Assembly (NCBI GenBank): GCA_963747005.1
Contig: CAVVDT010000013.1
Location: 310,001 to 374,000, forward strand
From: CAVVDT01 sp963747005
GTDB lineage: Bacteria; Pseudomonadota; Alphaproteobacteria; Rhizobiales; Aestuariivirgaceae
DNA length: 64,000 nucleotides
Direction of reading: 5' to 3'
Part shown: positions 15,288 through 33,021 of the stretch, one piece after another
Layout: each line of letters starts with the position of its first letter
How positions within the stretch are numbered: position 1 is the first letter of the stretch
Notes under the pieces: generated by a model
What the model saw: the letters and a program-made list of their open reading frames with translations, nothing else
Databases searched by the model: none
Told to the model about the DNA's origin: nothing
Translations under genes and position numbers: made by a program

Positions 15288-16127
15288 TTACTTCTTCTTC
15301 TTGCGCAGGTGACGGCTGCGCGCGATGTATTTGTTGGTCTCTTTGTTGCTGCGGGTCTTCTTGCCCTTGGTCGGCTTGCCCCACGGGGTCACCGGATGGC
15401 GTCCGCCGGAAGTACGGCCCTCGCCGCCGCCGTGCGGATGGTCAATGGGGTTCATGGCGACACCGCGCACGGTGGGACGACGCCCCATCCAGCGGCTGCG
15501 CCCGGCCTTGCCGATATTCTCGTTCATGTGGTCGGGGTTGGAGACCGCCCCCACCGTCGCCATGCATTCCGAACGCACCATGCGGGTCTCGCCCGACTTG
15601 AGGCGGATCAGGGCGTAGCCCTGGTCGCGGCCGACCAACTGCGCATAGGCGCCGGCCGAGCGGGCAATCTGGCCACCCTTGCCCGCCTTCATCTCGATAT
15701 TGTGGACGATGGTGCCGACCGGCATGGCCGAAAGTGGCATGGCATTGCCCGGCTTCACGTCGACCTGGGGTCCTGAGACCACCTTGTCGCCGGCCTTCAG
15801 GCGCTGCGGCGCCAGGATATAGGAAAGCTCGCCGTCGTCGTAGCGCACCAGGGCGATGAAGGCGGTGCGGTTGGGGTCGAATTCGAGGCGCTCGACCGTT
15901 GCCTCGATGCCGTGCTTGGCGCGGCGGAAATCGACGATGCGATAGGTGCGCTTGTGCCCGCCGCCGCGCTGATAGGCGGTGATGCGGCCGTAGTTGTTGC
16001 GCCCGCCCGACTGCGTGAGGCCCTCGGTGAGCGCCTTTACGGGCTTGCCCTTCCAAAGCCCCGAGCGATCGACCGCCACCAGCTGGCGCTGGCCCGGTGT
16101 CGTCGGTTTGAATGTCTTCAATGCCAT
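15288..16127 (-). CDS. rplB: 50S ribosomal protein L2
   Basis: The 279-residue protein starts MALKTFKPTTPGQRQLVAVD and has GGGHKRTYRIVDFRR and the C-terminal signature NPIDHPHGGGEGRTSGG, including the His close to the peptidyl transferase centre. It ends in a basic stretch (RSRHLRKKKK). It is 28 bases after rplW. Confidence 0.98.
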   Translation of the reverse strand: MALKTFKPTTPGQRQLVAVDRSGLWKGKPVKALTEGLTQSGGRNNYGRITAYQRGGGHKRTYRIVDFRRAKHGIEATVERLEFDPNRTAFIALVRYDDGELSYILAPQRLKAGDKVVSGPQVDVKPGNAMPLSAMPVGTIVHNIEMKAGKGGQIARSAGAYAQLVGRDQGYALIRLKSGETRMVRSECMATVGAVSNPDHMNENIGKAGRSRWMGRRPTVRGVAMNPIDHPHGGGEGRTSGGRHPVTPWGKPTKGKKTRSNKETNKYIARSRHLRKKKK

Positions 16128-16155
16128 CTCAAATCCTCAGGTACGATCGATCCGC

Positions 16156-16449
16156 CTAGAGCCCGGTGGTCACGTCGATGGAGTGGCCTTCGGCCAGCGT
16201 CACGACGGCCTTCTTCCTGTCGCTCAAGCGGCCCTTGATGCCCTTGAAGCGCCGCACCTTGCCCTTGCGGTTCTGGGTGTTGACGGCCTTCACCTTGACC
16301 TTGAACAAGGCCTCGACGGCGGCCTTGATCTGCGGCTTGGTGGCGTCGCGCGCCACGTTGAACACCACCTGGTTGTTCTCGCCCAGCATGGTGGCCTTTT
16401 CGGTGATCGCCGGCGAGACGATCACGTCGTAATGTTTCTCGGTGGTCAT
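16156..16449 (-). CDS. rplW: 50S ribosomal protein L23
   Basis: The ATG at 16449 overlaps the rplD stop by 4 bases. The 97-residue protein has VIVSPAITEKATMLGENNQV and NTQNRKGKVRRFKGIKGR. L23 is the main docking site for trigger factor and SRP at the tunnel exit. Confidence 0.98.
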   Translation of the reverse strand: MTTEKHYDVIVSPAITEKATMLGENNQVVFNVARDATKPQIKAAVEALFKVKVKAVNTQNRKGKVRRFKGIKGRLSDRKKAVVTLAEGHSIDVTTGL

Positions 16450-17066
16450 TTGTAGCGCGCCTCCAGGGCTTCGACCGCCGCCTTGGTCAGCACCAGATGC
16501 TGGCGTCTCAGGATATCGTAGACATTGATGCCCTGCACCGGCAGCACATCGATGCCGTGAATGTTGCGCGCCGCCAGCGAGAAGTTGCCATCCAGCGTCG
16601 CGCCGTCGATGATCAGCGCATTGACCAGACCCAGCTTGCCGAACGCGGCCTTCAGATCCTTGGTCTTGGCGGCACCGGCCTCGGCCTTGTCGAGCACGAT
16701 GAGTTCGGACGCCTTGAGCTTGGCCGACAGGGCATGCCGGAGCGCCAGCGCCCTCACCTTCTTGGGCAACTCGGTCGCATGGCTGCGTACACGCGGCCCA
16801 TGCGCCTTGGCGCCGCCGATGAAGATGCCCGAGCGGCGGTTGCCGTGACGGGCCCGGCCGCCACCCTTCTGCTTGCCGAACCTGGCGCCGGTGCGGTTGA
16901 TCTCGCCGCGCGGCTTGGTCTTGTGGGTGCCGGCCTGGCGTTTGGCGAGCTGCCACAGCACACAGCGCTGCAGGATATCCTCGCGCGGCTCCAGACCGAA
17001 AATGTGATCGGACAGATCGACATCGCCGGCCTTCTTGTCGGAAAGTGTCTTGACTTCGGCTTTCAT
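16446..17066 (-). CDS. rplD: 50S ribosomal protein L4
   Basis: The start at 17066 (MKAEVKTLSDKKAGDVDLSD) gives 206 residues; a longer frame to 17105 is less likely. The tunnel loop is visible as KPRGEINRTGARFGKQKGGG and RARHGNRRSGIFIGGAKAHG. In E. coli L4 represses the S10 operon; no leader could be recognised here because rpsJ follows tuf directly. It is 10 bases after rplC. Confidence 0.98.
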   Translation of the reverse strand: MKAEVKTLSDKKAGDVDLSDHIFGLEPREDILQRCVLWQLAKRQAGTHKTKPRGEINRTGARFGKQKGGGRARHGNRRSGIFIGGAKAHGPRVRSHATELPKKVRALALRHALSAKLKASELIVLDKAEAGAAKTKDLKAAFGKLGLVNALIIDGATLDGNFSLAARNIHGIDVLPVQGINVYDILRRQHLVLTKAAVEALEARYK

Positions 17067-17076
17067 GACCCGAACC

Positions 17077-17838
17077 CTACTCCTTGGCCTCAGCCGTTGT
17101 CGCACTCTCAGCCTCCGCCGCCGGCGTTGCCGCCGCGGGCGCTACCCCGACCGGGGCTGCATCGTTCTTGCGGAAGGCGCCCGGGAACGGCACGCCGTCC
17201 GGCAGCTTGCGCTTGACGGCATCGCGCAGCATCACCCAGCCGCCCTTGGAGCCCGGCACCGCGCCGCGCACCATGATGAGGCCGCGTTCGGCATCGGTGC
17301 TCACCACCTTGATGTTCTGGGTGGTGACCTTTTCCTGGCCCAGATGGCCGGCCATCTTCTTGTTCTTGAACACCTTGCCCGGATCCTGGCGGTTGCCGGT
17401 GGAGCCGTGGCTGCGGTGCGAGACGGAGACGCCGTGGGTGGCCCTCAGGCCCCCGAAGTTCCAGCGCTTCATGGCACCGGCAAAACCCTTGCCGATGGAT
17501 ATCCCCGAGACATCCACGAACTGGCCCGGCACGAAGTGATCGGCGGTGATCTCCGCGCCCACCTCGATCATGTTGTCGGGGGTCACGCGGAACTCCGCCA
17601 CCTTGCGCTTGGGTTCCACCTTGACCTTGGCGAACAGTCCGCGCTCGGCCTGCGTGAGGCGCGAGGCCTTGGCAAGTCCTGCCCCCAGCTGCACCGCGGT
17701 GTAGCCGTTCTTTTCCTGCGTCTTCAGGCCGACAACCTGACAGTTCTCGACCTTGAGAACAGTCACCGGGATATGCTCACCTTGATCGGTGAACACCCGT
17801 GTCATGCCGACCTTCTGTGCGATGACACCAGAACGCAT
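17077..17838 (-). CDS. rplC: 50S ribosomal protein L3
   Basis: The second ATG at 17838 (MRSGVIAQKVGMTRVFTDQG) is preferred over 17853 because a GGGAG ribosome site lies 8 bases before it. This gives 253 residues. The central loop GATHGVSVSHRSHGSTG-type segment (RATHGVSVSHRSHGSTGNRQ) reaches the peptidyl transferase centre. A C-terminal Ala/Glu/Thr-rich tail of about 35 residues is an extension relative to E. coli (209). It is 29 bases after rpsJ. Confidence 0.97.
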   Translation of the reverse strand: MRSGVIAQKVGMTRVFTDQGEHIPVTVLKVENCQVVGLKTQEKNGYTAVQLGAGLAKASRLTQAERGLFAKVKVEPKRKVAEFRVTPDNMIEVGAEITADHFVPGQFVDVSGISIGKGFAGAMKRWNFGGLRATHGVSVSHRSHGSTGNRQDPGKVFKNKKMAGHLGQEKVTTQNIKVVSTDAERGLIMVRGAVPGSKGGWVMLRDAVKRKLPDGVPFPGAFRKNDAAPVGVAPAAATPAAEAESATTAEAKE

Positions 17839-17867
17839 CGCTTCAGCTCCCATTATGCCCTGAAAAC

Positions 17868-18176
17868 TCAGAGCTTGATCTCAACATCCACACCCGAGGC
17901 CAGGTCGAGCTTCATCAGCGCGTCCACCGTCTGCGGCGTGGGATCGACGATATCGAGCAGCCGGCGATGCGTGCGCATCTCGAACTGCTCACGGCTCTTC
18001 TTGTCGACATGCGGCGAGCGGTTCACGGTGAACCGTTCGATGCGCGTCGGCAGCGGCACCGGGCCCCGGACCTGAGCCCCGGTCCGTTTCGCGGTATTCA
18101 CGATCTCGCGGGCCGACGTATCGAGAATTCGATGGTCGAAGGCCTTGAGACGGATGCGAATATTCTGTTTTTGCAT
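17868..18176 (-). CDS. rpsJ: 30S ribosomal protein S10
   Basis: The 102-residue protein starts MQKQNIRIRLKAFDHRILDT and has GPVPLPTRIERFTVNRSPHV, both S10 signatures. S10 (NusE) also takes part in NusB/NusG antitermination. It follows tuf1 by only 5 bases, so the str and S10 groups form one transcription unit. Confidence 0.98.
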   Translation of the reverse strand: MQKQNIRIRLKAFDHRILDTSAREIVNTAKRTGAQVRGPVPLPTRIERFTVNRSPHVDKKSREQFEMRTHRRLLDIVDPTPQTVDALMKLDLASGVDVEIKL

Positions 18177-18181
18177 GTCCC

Positions 18182-19372
<1,191 letters not shown>

Positions 19373-19420
19373 CTTCTCTAATCTCCGTCAGGCTTTGCGT
19401 GCTGGCTTTAAGGTTGCTGT

Positions 19421-21493
19421 TCAGGCGTATTTGGCGACGACTTCGTCGGCCACATTGCGTGGCACTTCGGCGTAGTGGTCGAATTGCATGGTGTAGGCGG
19501 CCCGGCCCTGGCTCATCGAACGCAGGTTGTTGACGTAGCCGAACATGTTGGCCAGCGGCACCATGGCGTTGACGATCTGGGCATTGCCGCGGGCATCGGT
19601 GCCGGCGATCTGGCCGCGCCTCGAATTGAGGTCGCCGATGACCGAGCCGAGATATTCCTCCGGGCTCACCACCTCGACCTTCATGATCGGCTCGAGCAGC
19701 ACTGCACCTGCCTTCTGCATCGCCTCGCGCAAGGCTGCACGGCCGGCGATCTCGAAGGCGATGGCGGAAGAGTCGACCTCGTGATAGGCGCCGTCCACCA
19801 GGTCGACCTGCACGTCGACCACCGGGAAACCGGCGAGAACACCGGCGCCCATGACCGATTTGAGGCCCTTTTCGACGCCGGGGATGTATTCCTTGGGCAC
19901 CGAGCCGCCGACCACCTTCGAATCGAACTTGAAGCCCGAGCCCTTCTCGCCCGGCGTCACGACGATCTTGATGCGGGCGAACTGGCCCGAACCGCCGGTC
20001 TGCTTCTTGTGGGTATAATCAACCTCGGTCTTGCGGGTGATGGTCTCGCGATAGGCGACCTGCGGGGCGCCGACATTGACATCGACCTTGTGGGTGCGCC
20101 TGAGAATGTCGACCTTGATGTCGAGGTGCAGTTCACCCATGCCCTTGATGATGGTCTGGCCCGAATCGATGTCGGTCGAGACGTAGAACGAGGGATCCTC
20201 CGCCGACAGCTTGGCCAGTGCCACGCCCATCTTTTCCTGATCGACCTTGGTCTTGGGCTCGATCGCCATCTCGATGACAGGATCGGGAAAATCCATCTTT
20301 TCCAGGATCACCGGCTTGGCCATGTCGCACAGGGTATCGCCGGTGCGGGTGTCCTTGAGGCCGACCAGCGCCACGATGTCGCCAGCATAGGCATCGGAGA
20401 TCTCTTCGCGCGAATTGGCGTGCATCAGCACCATGCGACCGATGCGGTCGGCCTTGCCACGGGTCGAGTTGAGGATCGTCGTGCCCTTGGAGAGCTTGCC
20501 CGAATAGATGCGCGCAAAGGTCAGGACGCCGTAGGGGTCGTCCATGAGCTTGAAGGCCAGCATCGACAACGGCTCGTCGTCGGACGACTTGCGCACCACT
20601 TCTGCTTCGGTCTTGAGGTCGTGGCCCTTGATGGCCGGCACTTCCACCGGCGAGGGCAGATAATCGACAACCGCATCGAGCAACGGCTGCACGCCCTTGT
20701 TCTTGAAGGCCGAACCGCACAGCACCGGGAAGAAGGCCGCCGTGATGACCGCCTTGCGCAACAACCGCTTGATGGTCGCCTCGTCGATCTCCTCGCCGCC
20801 CAGATAGGCTTCCATCGCCGTCTCGTCGAGTTCGACGCAGGCCTCGACCATCTCGATGCGGGCCGCCTCGGCCTTGGCCTTGAGGTCGGCGGGGATCTCT
20901 TCGTCGTGGAACTCGGCCCCGAGGCCTTCGTCCTCCCACACCACCGCCTTCATGCGCACCAGGTCGATGATGCCGTGAAAATCATTCTCGGCGCCGATGG
21001 GAAGCTGGATGGCCACCGGGCGGGCGCCCAGCCGCGACTTGATGTCCTTGATGCAACGGTCGAAGTCGGCGCCGATCTTGTCCATCTTGTTGCAGAACAC
21101 GATGCGCGGCACGCGGTACTTGTCGCCCTGGCGCCACACCGTCTCGGTCTGCGGCTCGACGCCCTGGTTGGAATCGAGCACGCACACCGCCCCGTCGAGC
21201 ACGCGAAGCGAGCGCTCGACCTCGATGGTGAAGTCCACATGCCCGGGGGTGTCGATGATGTTGAGGCGCTTGCCCTTCCACTGGGTGGTGGTGGCGGCCG
21301 ACGTAATGGTGATGCCGCGTTCCTGTTCCTGCTCCATCCAGTCCATGGTGGCCGCGCCATCATGCACTTCGCCGATCTTGTGGCTCTTGCCGGAATAATA
21401 GAGCACGCGCTCGGTCGTCGTCGTCTTGCCGGCATCGATGTGGGCCATGATGCCGAAGTTACGATAGTCTTCGATTTTGTGGGTGCGGGCCAT
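19421..21493 (-). CDS. fusA: elongation factor G
   Basis: The 690-residue translocase GTPase has AHIDAGKT (17-24), DTPGHVDF (81-88) and NKMD (135-138), and the domain IV/V region ending SMSQGRAAYTMQFDHYAEVP. It drives tRNA-mRNA translocation and, with RRF, ribosome recycling. It lies 24 bases after rpsG in the str operon. Confidence 0.98.
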   Translation of the reverse strand: MARTHKIEDYRNFGIMAHIDAGKTTTTERVLYYSGKSHKIGEVHDGAATMDWMEQEQERGITITSAATTTQWKGKRLNIIDTPGHVDFTIEVERSLRVLDGAVCVLDSNQGVEPQTETVWRQGDKYRVPRIVFCNKMDKIGADFDRCIKDIKSRLGARPVAIQLPIGAENDFHGIIDLVRMKAVVWEDEGLGAEFHDEEIPADLKAKAEAARIEMVEACVELDETAMEAYLGGEEIDEATIKRLLRKAVITAAFFPVLCGSAFKNKGVQPLLDAVVDYLPSPVEVPAIKGHDLKTEAEVVRKSSDDEPLSMLAFKLMDDPYGVLTFARIYSGKLSKGTTILNSTRGKADRIGRMVLMHANSREEISDAYAGDIVALVGLKDTRTGDTLCDMAKPVILEKMDFPDPVIEMAIEPKTKVDQEKMGVALAKLSAEDPSFYVSTDIDSGQTIIKGMGELHLDIKVDILRRTHKVDVNVGAPQVAYRETITRKTEVDYTHKKQTGGSGQFARIKIVVTPGEKGSGFKFDSKVVGGSVPKEYIPGVEKGLKSVMGAGVLAGFPVVDVQVDLVDGAYHEVDSSAIAFEIAGRAALREAMQKAGAVLLEPIMKVEVVSPEEYLGSVIGDLNSRRGQIAGTDARGNAQIVNAMVPLANMFGYVNNLRSMSQGRAAYTMQFDHYAEVPRNVADEVVAKYA

Positions 21494-21517
21494 GTCAGTC
21501 CAACTCCTGAGAAAACG

Positions 21518-21988
21518 TCACCAGCGGTAATGCGAGAAGGCGCGGTTCGCCTCCGCCATGCGGTGAGTGTCCTCCCTTTTCTTGACGGCCGTGCCACGGT
21601 TGTTGGCAGCGTCCATGAGTTCGCCCGACAGCCGGTCGATCATGGTGGTTTCGTTACGGTTGCGGGCCGCCGAGATCAGCCAGCGGATGGCCAGCGCCTG
21701 ACGCCGCTCGGTGCGCACTTCCACCGGCACCTGGTATGTGGCGCCGCCGACCCGGCGCGAACGCACCTCGATCGACGGGGCGACATTTTCCAGCGCCTGG
21801 TGGAAGACCGCCAGCGGGTCCTGCCTGGCCTTGTCCTGGATCTTGTCGAAGGCGCCGTAGACGATATTTTCGGCGACCGACTTCTTGCCCTCGAACATCA
21901 GGTTGTTCATGAACTTCGACAACACGAGATCGCCGAACTTGGCGTCCGGGTTGATTTCGCGCTTTTCTGCGGAATGGCGGCGTGACAT
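21518..21988 (-). CDS. rpsG: 30S ribosomal protein S7
   Basis: The 156-residue protein starts MSRRHSAEKREINPDAKFGD and contains VAPSIEVRSRRVGGATYQVP. S7 organises the 16S head and E site. It is 20 bases after rpsL and is the usual autogenous repressor of str in E. coli. Confidence 0.98.
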   Translation of the reverse strand: MSRRHSAEKREINPDAKFGDLVLSKFMNNLMFEGKKSVAENIVYGAFDKIQDKARQDPLAVFHQALENVAPSIEVRSRRVGGATYQVPVEVRTERRQALAIRWLISAARNRNETTMIDRLSGELMDAANNRGTAVKKREDTHRMAEANRAFSHYRW

Positions 21989-22008
21989 CTGAAGGTCTCT
22001 CTCTCAGC

Positions 22009-22380
22009 TCACTTCGGACGCTTGGCGCCGTATTTCGAACGGCGCTGGCGGCGTTTGGAAATGCCCTGCGTGTCGAGCACGCCACGGATGATGTGATAGC
22101 GCACGCCCGGCAGGTCCTTGACGCGGCCACCGCGGATCATCACCACCGAATGCTCCTGCAGATTGTGGCCTTCACCGGGGATGTAGCTGGTGACCTCGAA
22201 GCCGTTGGTGAGGCGAACGCGCGCCACCTTGCGCATGGCGGAGTTCGGCTTCTTGGGCGTGGTTGTGTAGACGCGGGTGCACACGCCGCGCTTTTGCGGG
22301 CAGGCCTGCATGGCCGGCACCTTGTTGCGCGTCGGCGGGGAGACCCGCGGCTTGCGAATGAGCTGGTTGATCGTCGGCAT
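22009..22380 (-). CDS. rpsL: 30S ribosomal protein S12
   Basis: The 123-residue protein starts MPTINQLIRKPRVSPPTRNK and has TTTPKKPNSAMRKVARVRLT and GGRVKDLPGVRYHIIRGVLD, the two decoding-centre loops. The residues linked to streptomycin resistance (Lys in PKKPNS, Lys in GRVKDLPG) are wild-type. It is the first gene of the str-S10-spc run; a promoter lies about 300 bases upstream. Confidence 0.98.
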   Translation of the reverse strand: MPTINQLIRKPRVSPPTRNKVPAMQACPQKRGVCTRVYTTTPKKPNSAMRKVARVRLTNGFEVTSYIPGEGHNLQEHSVVMIRGGRVKDLPGVRYHIIRGVLDTQGISKRRQRRSKYGAKRPK

Positions 22381-22424
22381 GTTGGCCTATCGTTTTCCGA
22401 ACCTGATCCAAAACGTCTCTGCGA

Positions 22425-22468
22425 GCATTTTCAGCAAAAGTGTCGGCACTTTTGCGCTTCGAAAATGC
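22425..22468. repeat. 44-bp palindromic repeat, copy B (rpsL leader)
   Basis: It runs GCATTTTC to GAAAATGC with an inner AAAAGTGTCGGCACTTTTGC hairpin. It is the second copy of the element at 4182-4225 and lies in the predicted untranslated leader about 45 bases before the rpsL start. It resembles the palindromic dispersed repeats seen in many Hyphomicrobiales genomes (established in general; this variant not checked). Confidence 0.7.
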
Positions 22469-22678
22469 GCCACTACAATCGAGCCGGCACGGCCTGGCCA
22501 TCCAGACCGCAGATGAAAGCGAGCGCTGCGACATCCGGCTCAACCGATGTCTAGCGCCCAAAACCAGAGGACCTTCGAAGCCTTGGCCCCGAGGTCATGA
22601 CCTGATCTCGTCAATCTTGCTTTCCATCAGCGTTTAACCGCACACGACGGTTACTGCCTGCGTCCTGAAAGCGGGCGG

Positions 22679-22707
22679 AACATACTCACGCGCCCTTGCG
22701 CCGTCAA
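22679..22707 (-). promoter_or_regulatory. sigma70-type promoter for the str-S10-spc operons
   Basis: On the minus strand TTGACG (22702-22707), a 17-base spacer and TATGTT (22679-22684). Transcription would begin near 22672 and give a leader of about 290 bases before rpsL. Confidence 0.72.
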
Positions 22708-22872
22708 CCCCACCCGCAAACAAAGTTTTCCGCCATTTTTGAAGCGACCGGCGGCGATTTTGCCGGGCGGCACGATATTGACCGATTCCCGCCCCATCCC
22801 CGCCCACTGCGGCGGGCACTGTCGGCAACCGTCGGGCCGGCGATGCGTGACGATCATCTAGCGGAGAAAGAT

Positions 22873-23286
22873 ATGCAACCCACGAGCAAGCGACCGGCAG
22901 CCCCCTGGTGGCACGAACTCAACACCTGGCAGCCTGACGATGCCCGCGCCTTTTACGGCCGCACCCTGGGATGGCAGTTCGAACATGCCGACCTGCCGGA
23001 CGGCCAGCCCTACTGGATCGCCCGCCGCAACGGCGAGCCGGTGGGCGGCATCTTCCCCCTTTCCGATCCGGCCTATGCCGGCATTCCCTCCCACTGGATG
23101 ACCTATATGACGGTCACCGACATCGGCCATGCCGAGCGCACCGCGGTGTTCAACGGCGGCGAGGTGATGCGCGAGTCGTTCCACATTCCCGGCGTCGGCA
23201 AGCTGGCGGTGGTGAGCGACAGCGCCGGCGCCCTCATCGGCCTCATCGAGCCTGACCCGGTCCATGCCCTGGCGGCGGCGGAATAG
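22873..23286 (+). CDS. VOC (glyoxalase/bleomycin resistance) family protein
   Basis: The start at 22873 is set by GGAG six bases upstream and gives 137 residues. The pattern WWHELNTWQPDDARAFYGRTLGW, then GIPSHWMTYMTVTDIGHAE and a final DSAGALIGLIEP, matches the single-metal VOC module of COG3324-type proteins, with His14 and the terminal Glu as likely metal ligands. The substrate is unknown. It lies rightward between rpsL and rpoC, an accessory insertion in the translation cluster, and precedes an SDR gene by 160 bases. Confidence 0.82.
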   Translation: MQPTSKRPAAPWWHELNTWQPDDARAFYGRTLGWQFEHADLPDGQPYWIARRNGEPVGGIFPLSDPAYAGIPSHWMTYMTVTDIGHAERTAVFNGGEVMRESFHIPGVGKLAVVSDSAGALIGLIEPDPVHALAAAE

Positions 23287-23313
23287 CCGCATCGCCGGGC
23301 CTTTGTGACCTTT

Positions 23314-23333
23314 CGTCATTCCGGCGAAAGCCT
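23314..23333. repeat. partial REP-like half-site
   Basis: Twenty bases match the left arm of the paired hairpin element at 24247-24332 (CGTCATTCCGGCGAAAGCCT); the rest of the element is missing or degenerate. Confidence 0.45.
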
Positions 23334-23396
23334 TTGGCAACGTGCCGACCCGGCGACAACGTCCCGGTTGCCTTGGCATTGCCCAATCTGCTTAAA

Positions 23397-23426
23397 GTGC
23401 AATGACGTTGAATTCGACCATTGCAC
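23397..23426. promoter_or_regulatory. inverted repeat upstream of the SDR gene
   Basis: GTGCAATG (23397-23404) and CATTGCAC (23419-23426) are perfect 8-base arms 14 bases apart, ending 20 bases before the SDR start. A TTGCCT-18-TTAAAG promoter-like pair ends just before it, so the repeat would sit over the start point. This position suits a repressor operator (inference). Confidence 0.4.
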
Positions 23427-23446
23427 GGAAAGGGAGGCGGTGCCCG

Positions 23447-24205
23447 ATGGAGGATCTGCAGGAACGACGCGTCCTGGTGACCGGCGCAAGCACCGGGATC
23501 GGCGCAGCGGCGGCGCGCGCCTTCGGTGAACGCGGCGCGCATGTCATCTTGCACTACAACCGCAACGCCGATGCGGCCGGGAGTGTGGCCGAGGCAATTG
23601 TGCAGGCCGGCGGGCACGCCGGCATCGTGCAGGGCGATCTCGCCCGCCGCGGTAAGGCAAGGCGGGTGGTCGAGGAAGCCGCCGCGCAACTGGGCGGGCT
23701 CGACGTGCTCATCAACAATGCCGGTTCGCTGGTCAGGCGCATGCCTTTCCTCGACATCGAGGATGATCTCATCGACGAGGTCTTCGATCTCAACGTGCGT
23801 TCCGTCATTGCCGCCTGCCAGGCGGCGATCCCCCATCTGCAACAGCGCCCGGGTGGTTGCATCATCAATGTCGGCTCGATCGCCGGCAACGACGGCGGCG
23901 GTTCGGGCTCGGCGCTCTATGCCTCTTCAAAAGCCTTCATCCACAACCTCACCCGCCACCTGGCGCGCGACCTCGGGGCGAAGGGTATCCGCGTCAACAC
24001 CGTTTCCCCCGGCGTGATCGACACCCCGTTCCACGCCGCCACGCCGCCCGAGCGCATGGACGCCATGCGCAAGTCGGTGGTGCTGGGGCGTATCGGCCTG
24101 CCCGAAGAATGCGCCGGCACGTTCCTCTACCTGGCATCGCCGAAACTCAGCGGCTACGTGACGGGTCAGAACATTCACGTGAACGGCGGCCAATACATGC
24201 CGTGA
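23447..24205 (+). CDS. SDR family NAD(P)-dependent oxidoreductase
   Basis: The ATG at 23447 follows GGGAGG by 9 bases and gives 252 residues, the classical SDR length. The Rossmann motif TGASTGIG (12-19), NNAG (90-93), catalytic Ser144, Tyr158 and Lys162 (YASSK) and the SPGVIDTPF segment are all present, so it should be active; FabG-like reductases share this layout and the substrate cannot be named. The rightward gene is followed by a REP-like element and a two-way terminator shared with rpoC. Confidence 0.9.
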   Translation: MEDLQERRVLVTGASTGIGAAAARAFGERGAHVILHYNRNADAAGSVAEAIVQAGGHAGIVQGDLARRGKARRVVEEAAAQLGGLDVLINNAGSLVRRMPFLDIEDDLIDEVFDLNVRSVIAACQAAIPHLQQRPGGCIINVGSIAGNDGGGSGSALYASSKAFIHNLTRHLARDLGAKGIRVNTVSPGVIDTPFHAATPPERMDAMRKSVVLGRIGLPEECAGTFLYLASPKLSGYVTGQNIHVNGGQYMP

Positions 24206-24246
24206 CGGCGGCCGAACAGCCGCCCCCTGCCCGTCTCTTGCTCTGT

Positions 24247-24332
24247 CGTCATTCCGGCGAAAGCCGGAATCCAGAGCCTTTCGGCCCCACGTCGCCTGCC
24301 GCCCCTGGCCCCCGGCTTCCGCCGGGGTGACG
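24247..24332. repeat. REP/BIME-like paired palindromic element
   Basis: The left hairpin GTCATTCCGGCGAAAGCCGG and a right hairpin (CCCCGGCTTCCGCCGGGGTG at 24310-24329) are arranged head to head about 35 bases apart. This is the well-known 'GTCATTCCGGCG...' type of dispersed intergenic repeat of proteobacteria. Related elements lie at 61886-61969 and, more decayed, 63588-63644. Confidence 0.75.
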
Positions 24333-24380
24333 AGGCAGCAACGCCAACCGAACTGATCTCGCATCGCTCAGTCTGCATGC

Positions 24381-24417
24381 AAAAGGCCCGCCGGATCGCG
24401 CCGGCGGGCCTCTTTTT
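24381..24417. terminator. bidirectional Rho-independent terminator (rpoC / SDR)
   Basis: GGCCCGCCGG and CCGGCGGGCC form a perfect 10-bp stem with a 6-base loop. A TCTTTTT run follows on the plus strand and TTTT follows on the minus strand, so it can end both the SDR transcript and the rpoBC transcript. Confidence 0.88.
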
Positions 24418-24441
24418 ATGTCGTATTGGCGGGTTGCCTGC

Positions 24442-28617
<4,176 letters not shown>

Positions 28618-28715
28618 GACGATGTGGTCTCCTTTGCGCGGATGGGCAGTCCGCTTTTCAGGGCTTGACCCAGGGTTTGCGGAAGGCGATGAGCCAATCG
28701 GCCTTCCAGGGCCCG

Positions 28716-28749
28716 CCCGCCGCAGGGCTTAGGGCCCATTTGCGGCGGG
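28716..28749 (-). promoter_or_regulatory. rpoB-rpoC intergenic hairpin
   Basis: CCCGCCGCA and TGCGGCGGG pair perfectly over 9 bp, and an inner GGGC/GCCC pair extends the structure. No T-run follows, so an mRNA processing or stability role is more likely than termination. Confidence 0.5.
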
Positions 28750-28777
28750 AAGGCGGCAATTGTGGTTGACACGTACG

Positions 28778-32863
<4,086 letters not shown>

Positions 32864-32978
32864 GTGAGTTCCTTCGTAAGTGACGTCTGTCAAGCCTGTA
32901 GCAGCTTGCCTCACGGCCCTTGCAAGGGCCGCGGGGAAAGCTGCCTGTTAATCAAAACCAACCATCGTTCGGGCCGGC

Positions 32979-33008
32979 GGCAGCGCCCGGTGTGACCCGG
33001 CCGCTGCC
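32979..33008 (-). promoter_or_regulatory. rplL-rpoB intergenic hairpin (candidate attenuator or processing site)
   Basis: An imperfect GC-rich stem built on GGCAGC/GCTGCC begins 13 bases after the rplL stop. In enterobacteria the same gap holds an attenuator and an RNase III site that lower rpoBC relative to rplJL; a similar role here is inferred from position. Confidence 0.4.
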
Positions 33009-33021
33009 CACCGAAAACGCC

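Larger units (their letters stand above)
22381..22872. other. intergenic region between rpsL and the VOC gene (492 bp)
   Basis: No gene is seen. It holds the str operon leader on the minus strand with palindromic copy B (22425-22468) and the promoter at 22679-22707. The rightward VOC gene has a good ribosome site at 22863-22866, but I could not identify its promoter. Confidence 0.7.

Noticed and set aside
19475..21985. 836-codon open frame opposite fusA and rpsG
   Set aside because: It spans two certain genes and their spacer on the other strand, and its product has no motif.
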